Below, in pieces: positions 62,008 to 64,000 of a stretch of DNA of 64,000 nucleotides; the first letter of the stretch is position 1, and the number at the start of each line of letters is the position of its first letter. The position numbers and the translations under genes are program-made. The notes beneath the pieces are model-generated. The model was not told where the DNA came from, searched no databases, and saw nothing but the letters and a program-made list of their open reading frames with translations. Where the stretch lies: positions 124,001 to 188,000 of the forward strand of contig NZ_CP006992.1 in the NCBI RefSeq assembly GCF_001542815.1, given 5' to 3'. This DNA is from Methylobacterium sp. AMS5 (GTDB lineage Bacteria; Pseudomonadota; Alphaproteobacteria; Rhizobiales; Beijerinckiaceae).

Positions 62008-62181
62008 TCACCGCCGGGGCTCGTCCTTGCGCAGGTGGCGGCCATAGGCCTGCTCCTTTTCCTCCCGCTCCTTGATCAGGTCGGCATAGGCTTGGCGCAT
62101 CTCGGGGGAAACGCTCACGCTCTTGCCCTTGGCGGGTTTGCGCTTGGGCGCCTTCTTGAAAGTGTCTGACGTGTCGGCCAT
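62008..62181 (-). CDS. Small conserved-looking hypothetical protein (57 residues)
   Basis: A short frame, MADTSDTFKKAPKRKPAKG followed by KSVSVSPEMRQAYADLIKER and a charged end. The N-terminus is lysine-rich and disordered. The rest is a charged amphipathic helix. Codons have high third-position GC, and the frame starts 160 bp from leuD on the opposite strand. The function is unknown; a small nucleic-acid- or ribosome-associated protein is possible. Confidence 0.6.
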   Translation of the reverse strand: MADTSDTFKKAPKRKPAKGKSVSVSPEMRQAYADLIKEREEKEQAYGRHLRKDEPRR

Positions 62182-62341
62182 CGGTCTCGCTATCCCCCTT
62201 CGCGACCCATCTTATCATAACGCAAGCGCAATGCCGGCTGAAACGGAGCGGCTACCGGCGAAGCGCGTGGACTGCTAAAGACCGGCGGACCGAGGCCGGA
62301 GGCTCTGTACCCGGCAGCCGACGACGATTTCGAGAAGACCC

Positions 62342-62947
62342 ATGGAAAAGTTCACGACCCTGGAGGGCGTCGCCGCGCCCATGCGGATCATCAACATCGA
62401 TACCGACCGCATCATCCCCAAGCAGTATCTCAAGACGATCAAGCGCACCGGGCTCGGCCAGGGCCTTTTCTCGGAGATGCGCTACAACGACGACGGCTCG
62501 GAGAATCCCGATTTCGTCCTCAACCAGCCGGCCTACCGCCACGCCAAGACCCTGGTGGTCGGCGACAATTTCGGCTGCGGCTCCTCGCGCGAGCACGCGC
62601 CCTGGGCGCTGGCCGATTTCGGCATCCGCTGCGTCATCTCCACCAGCTTCGCCGATATCTTCTTCAACAACTGCGCCAAGAACGGCATCCTCGCGATCGT
62701 CGTCTCGCCGGAGGATCTGGAAAAGCTGTTCCAAGACGCGGAGCGCGGCGCCAATGCGACGCTGACGATCGATTTGGCGGCGCAGACCATCAAGGGCCCG
62801 GACGGCGGCACCCTGCATTTCGATATCGACGAGGGCCGCAAGCACAACCTGCTCAACGGCCTCGACGAGATCGGCCTGACCCTCGACCAGAAGGCTCCGG
62901 CAATCGACGCCTACGAGGCGAAGCTCGCCCAGCGCGAATGGGCCTGA
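62342..62947 (+). CDS. leuD: 3-isopropylmalate dehydratase small subunit
   Basis: A 201-residue LeuD with the swivel-domain signature [23 protein letters not shown] (about residues 75-97) and the start [22 protein letters not shown] (split). It pairs with LeuC, not present here, to isomerise isopropylmalate in leucine biosynthesis. A palindromic repeat lies just after the stop. Confidence 0.96.
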   Translation: MEKFTTLEGVAAPMRIINIDTDRIIPKQYLKTIKRTGLGQGLFSEMRYNDDGSENPDFVLNQPAYRHAKTLVVGDNFGCGSSREHAPWALADFGIRCVISTSFADIFFNNCAKNGILAIVVSPEDLEKLFQDAERGANATLTIDLAAQTIKGPDGGTLHFDIDEGRKHNLLNGLDEIGLTLDQKAPAIDAYEAKLAQREWA

Positions 62948-62955
62948 GAACGGAA

Positions 62956-63009
62956 TAGAGCATCGTCCTTTTCCGACGGCCGGCAACCACCTTTCGGGAC
63001 GATGCTCTA
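62956..63009. repeat. Palindromic intergenic repeat after leuD
   Basis: TAGAGCATCGTCC (62956-62968) and its exact complement (62997-63009) flank a 28-base loop with CCTTTTCCGACGG on one side and CCACCTTTCGGG on the other. The form resembles the GAGCAT-type palindromic repeats scattered through Rhizobiales genomes, and it may also act as the shared terminator. Confidence 0.75.
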
Positions 63010-63624
63010 AGGCTGCGCCCTGCCCCGCAAGGCGAGCACCCGGGCCGCTCCGATCAAGGCTCCGGTCCATCGATCGAGCGCGGGCCGGCGGCCTCCGCCG
63101 GCCTTCGGACGCTGGGTGCGCGGCGGCATCGGGATGTGCACGAAAACCGCCGGGCACCCCGTCGCCAGAACCCGATAATACGAGGCGTTGCACAGGTAGC
63201 GTCCGGCATCACGTGAAGCGGCGGCATCGAGGCCGGCGCGCTTCAGGGCGACCTGCACCTGCGCCGCCGCCCCGCTCCATCGCTGCGCCGGTCCATCCGG
63301 CTCGAACGCGAGCGATTTCCCCACCGTCCCACCCGCATCGGGAAACAACCGGCTGACCCGGTTGACCGCCCGCATCTCGATGCAGACGCGGGACCGGCGC
63401 GCGGCGACGCCAATCATCAGCACGGCACGCGGCCGCCTCGCCAGAACCGGAGCGAGTTGCGTGTCGAGGGCGTCGTAGCGCGTATCGAGCACGACGCAGT
63501 CCGGCGCGTAGCCGAGCCGGCGGCGCAGATGCGGCGAGGCCGCCAGACGCCGGGCGAGGCGCCCGCTCGGGTTGTCGGGCACGGTCGGGAACGGGCCGAA
63601 GCCCGTGATGAGCAGACGGCTCAC
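63007..63624 (-). CDS. Pyrrolidone-carboxylate peptidase (C15)-like protein
   Basis: A 205-residue C15-family protein starting at GTG 63624 (SRLLITGFGPFPTVPDNPS, typical N-terminus). The catalytic Glu is in RVCIEMRAVN, the Cys in AGRYLCNASYY, and the His in VFVHIPMPP, so the triad seems complete. It removes N-terminal pyroglutamate from peptides. The GTG overlaps the meaB stop as GTGA, so translation is probably coupled with meaB. Confidence 0.85.
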   Translation of the reverse strand: MSRLLITGFGPFPTVPDNPSGRLARRLAASPHLRRRLGYAPDCVVLDTRYDALDTQLAPVLARRPRAVLMIGVAARRSRVCIEMRAVNRVSRLFPDAGGTVGKSLAFEPDGPAQRWSGAAAQVQVALKRAGLDAAASRDAGRYLCNASYYRVLATGCPAVFVHIPMPPRTQRPKAGGGRRPALDRWTGALIGAARVLALRGRAQP

Positions 63625-64000
63625 AATCCGATCAGGGTAGCGATTGTATCGGCCCCCGCGGCGGGCGAGTGTTCGCCGCCCGCGACCGCCCGCTCCGCCG
63701 CGGCGGTGGCCTGCCGCACCTCGGCGCTCCCGACGAGGCGCTGGTGCAGCCGCTCGTGGACGAGAGCCCACATCCACTTGACGTCCTGCTCGCGGCGCTT
63801 GCCCGCGATCTCGCCGGTGGCGGTGAGCTTAGCGCGGTGATCCTCGATCCGGCTCCAGAGGGAATCGAGCCCCTTGCCGTGCAGGCCCGAGATCGTGACC
63901 ACCGGCGGCGTCCAAGTGGCGGAGGGCGGTGTCAGGATGTGGAGCGCGGCGCGGTATTCGGAGGCCGCCGCACTCGCCCGCCGCTCGCCGTCGCCATCGT
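63621..64000 (-). CDS. meaB: MeaB GTPase (B12-mutase chaperone), C-terminal part
   Basis: Only about 126 C-terminal residues are present; the gene continues beyond the right edge. The sequence AALHILTPPSATWTPPVVTI then SGLHGKGLDSLWSRIEDHRA matches MeaB/ArgK-family G proteins, with the switch-related GLHGKG and the C-terminal dimerisation helices (VKWMWALVHERLHQRL). MeaB protects methylmalonyl-CoA mutase from inactivation. It is linked to the ethylmalonyl-CoA genes nearby. Confidence 0.9.
   Translation of the reverse strand, partial: DGDGERRASAAASEYRAALHILTPPSATWTPPVVTISGLHGKGLDSLWSRIEDHRAKLTATGEIAGKRREQDVKWMWALVHERLHQRLVGSAEVRQATAAAERAVAGGEHSPAAGADTIATLIGL

Overview
The window is high-GC alphaproteobacterial DNA that looks like a Methylorubrum/Methylobacterium extorquens-type methylotroph. 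The best evidence is at the right: crotonyl-CoA carboxylase/reductase (ccr), a catalase and ethylmalonyl-CoA mutase (meaA) sit together, with propionyl-CoA carboxylase beta (pccB) and the end of meaB nearby. These belong to the ethylmalonyl-CoA pathway, which regenerates glyoxylate during C1 and C2 growth. The assignment rests on recognising protein sequences, not on a database search.

Left part (1-20.6 kb), accessory in character. It begins with a GAF/PAS/GGDEF signalling protein that runs off the edge, a MucR/Ros regulator lacking the usual zinc cysteines, an AraC regulator, a luciferase-like oxidoreductase and a Crp/Fnr regulator. Next comes a long co-directional stress cluster: peroxiredoxin, DsbA-like thioredoxin, DnaK, ClpB, GrpE, CbpA, CbpM, Hsp20, a small monooxygenase-fold protein, a glutathione-independent formaldehyde dehydrogenase and a quinone-oxidoreductase-like enzyme. 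It combines a disaggregation machine with peroxide, disulfide and formaldehyde handling. An intact IS5-family element with a CTA target duplication and a truncated IS701-family transposase close this block.

Middle part (20.7-38.7 kb), mobile and niche-adaptation genes. It holds an unrecognised membrane protein, a LysR/hydrolase divergent pair, and an apparent integrative mobilizable element (tyrosine recombinase, winged-helix-like protein, MobC-like protein, and a relaxase gene with a small ORF nested in another frame). A PilZ/AraC pair follows, then two flagellin genes flanking four small exported proteins. A second tyrosine recombinase lies about 100 bp from the 3' end of a tRNA-Ser(CGA) gene, the classic edge of a genomic island.

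Right part (38.8-64 kb), core chromosome. Genes here include rarA, an M32 carboxypeptidase, an Hsp70-like ATPase, a pseudouridine synthase, a HAD phosphatase, an ATP12 chaperone, pccB, tRNA-Val(CAC), a TetR regulator next to ilvC, a flavin/PNPOx-fold protein, a methyltransferase, ccr-kat-meaA, an SDR/ArsR pair, trpS, leuD, a pyroglutamyl-peptidase-like gene and meaB. Several strong hairpin terminators separate the units. Two small genes (47042-47179 and 62008-62181) and a DUF2490-like remnant are also recorded. No CRISPR array, rRNA operon or replication origin was seen.
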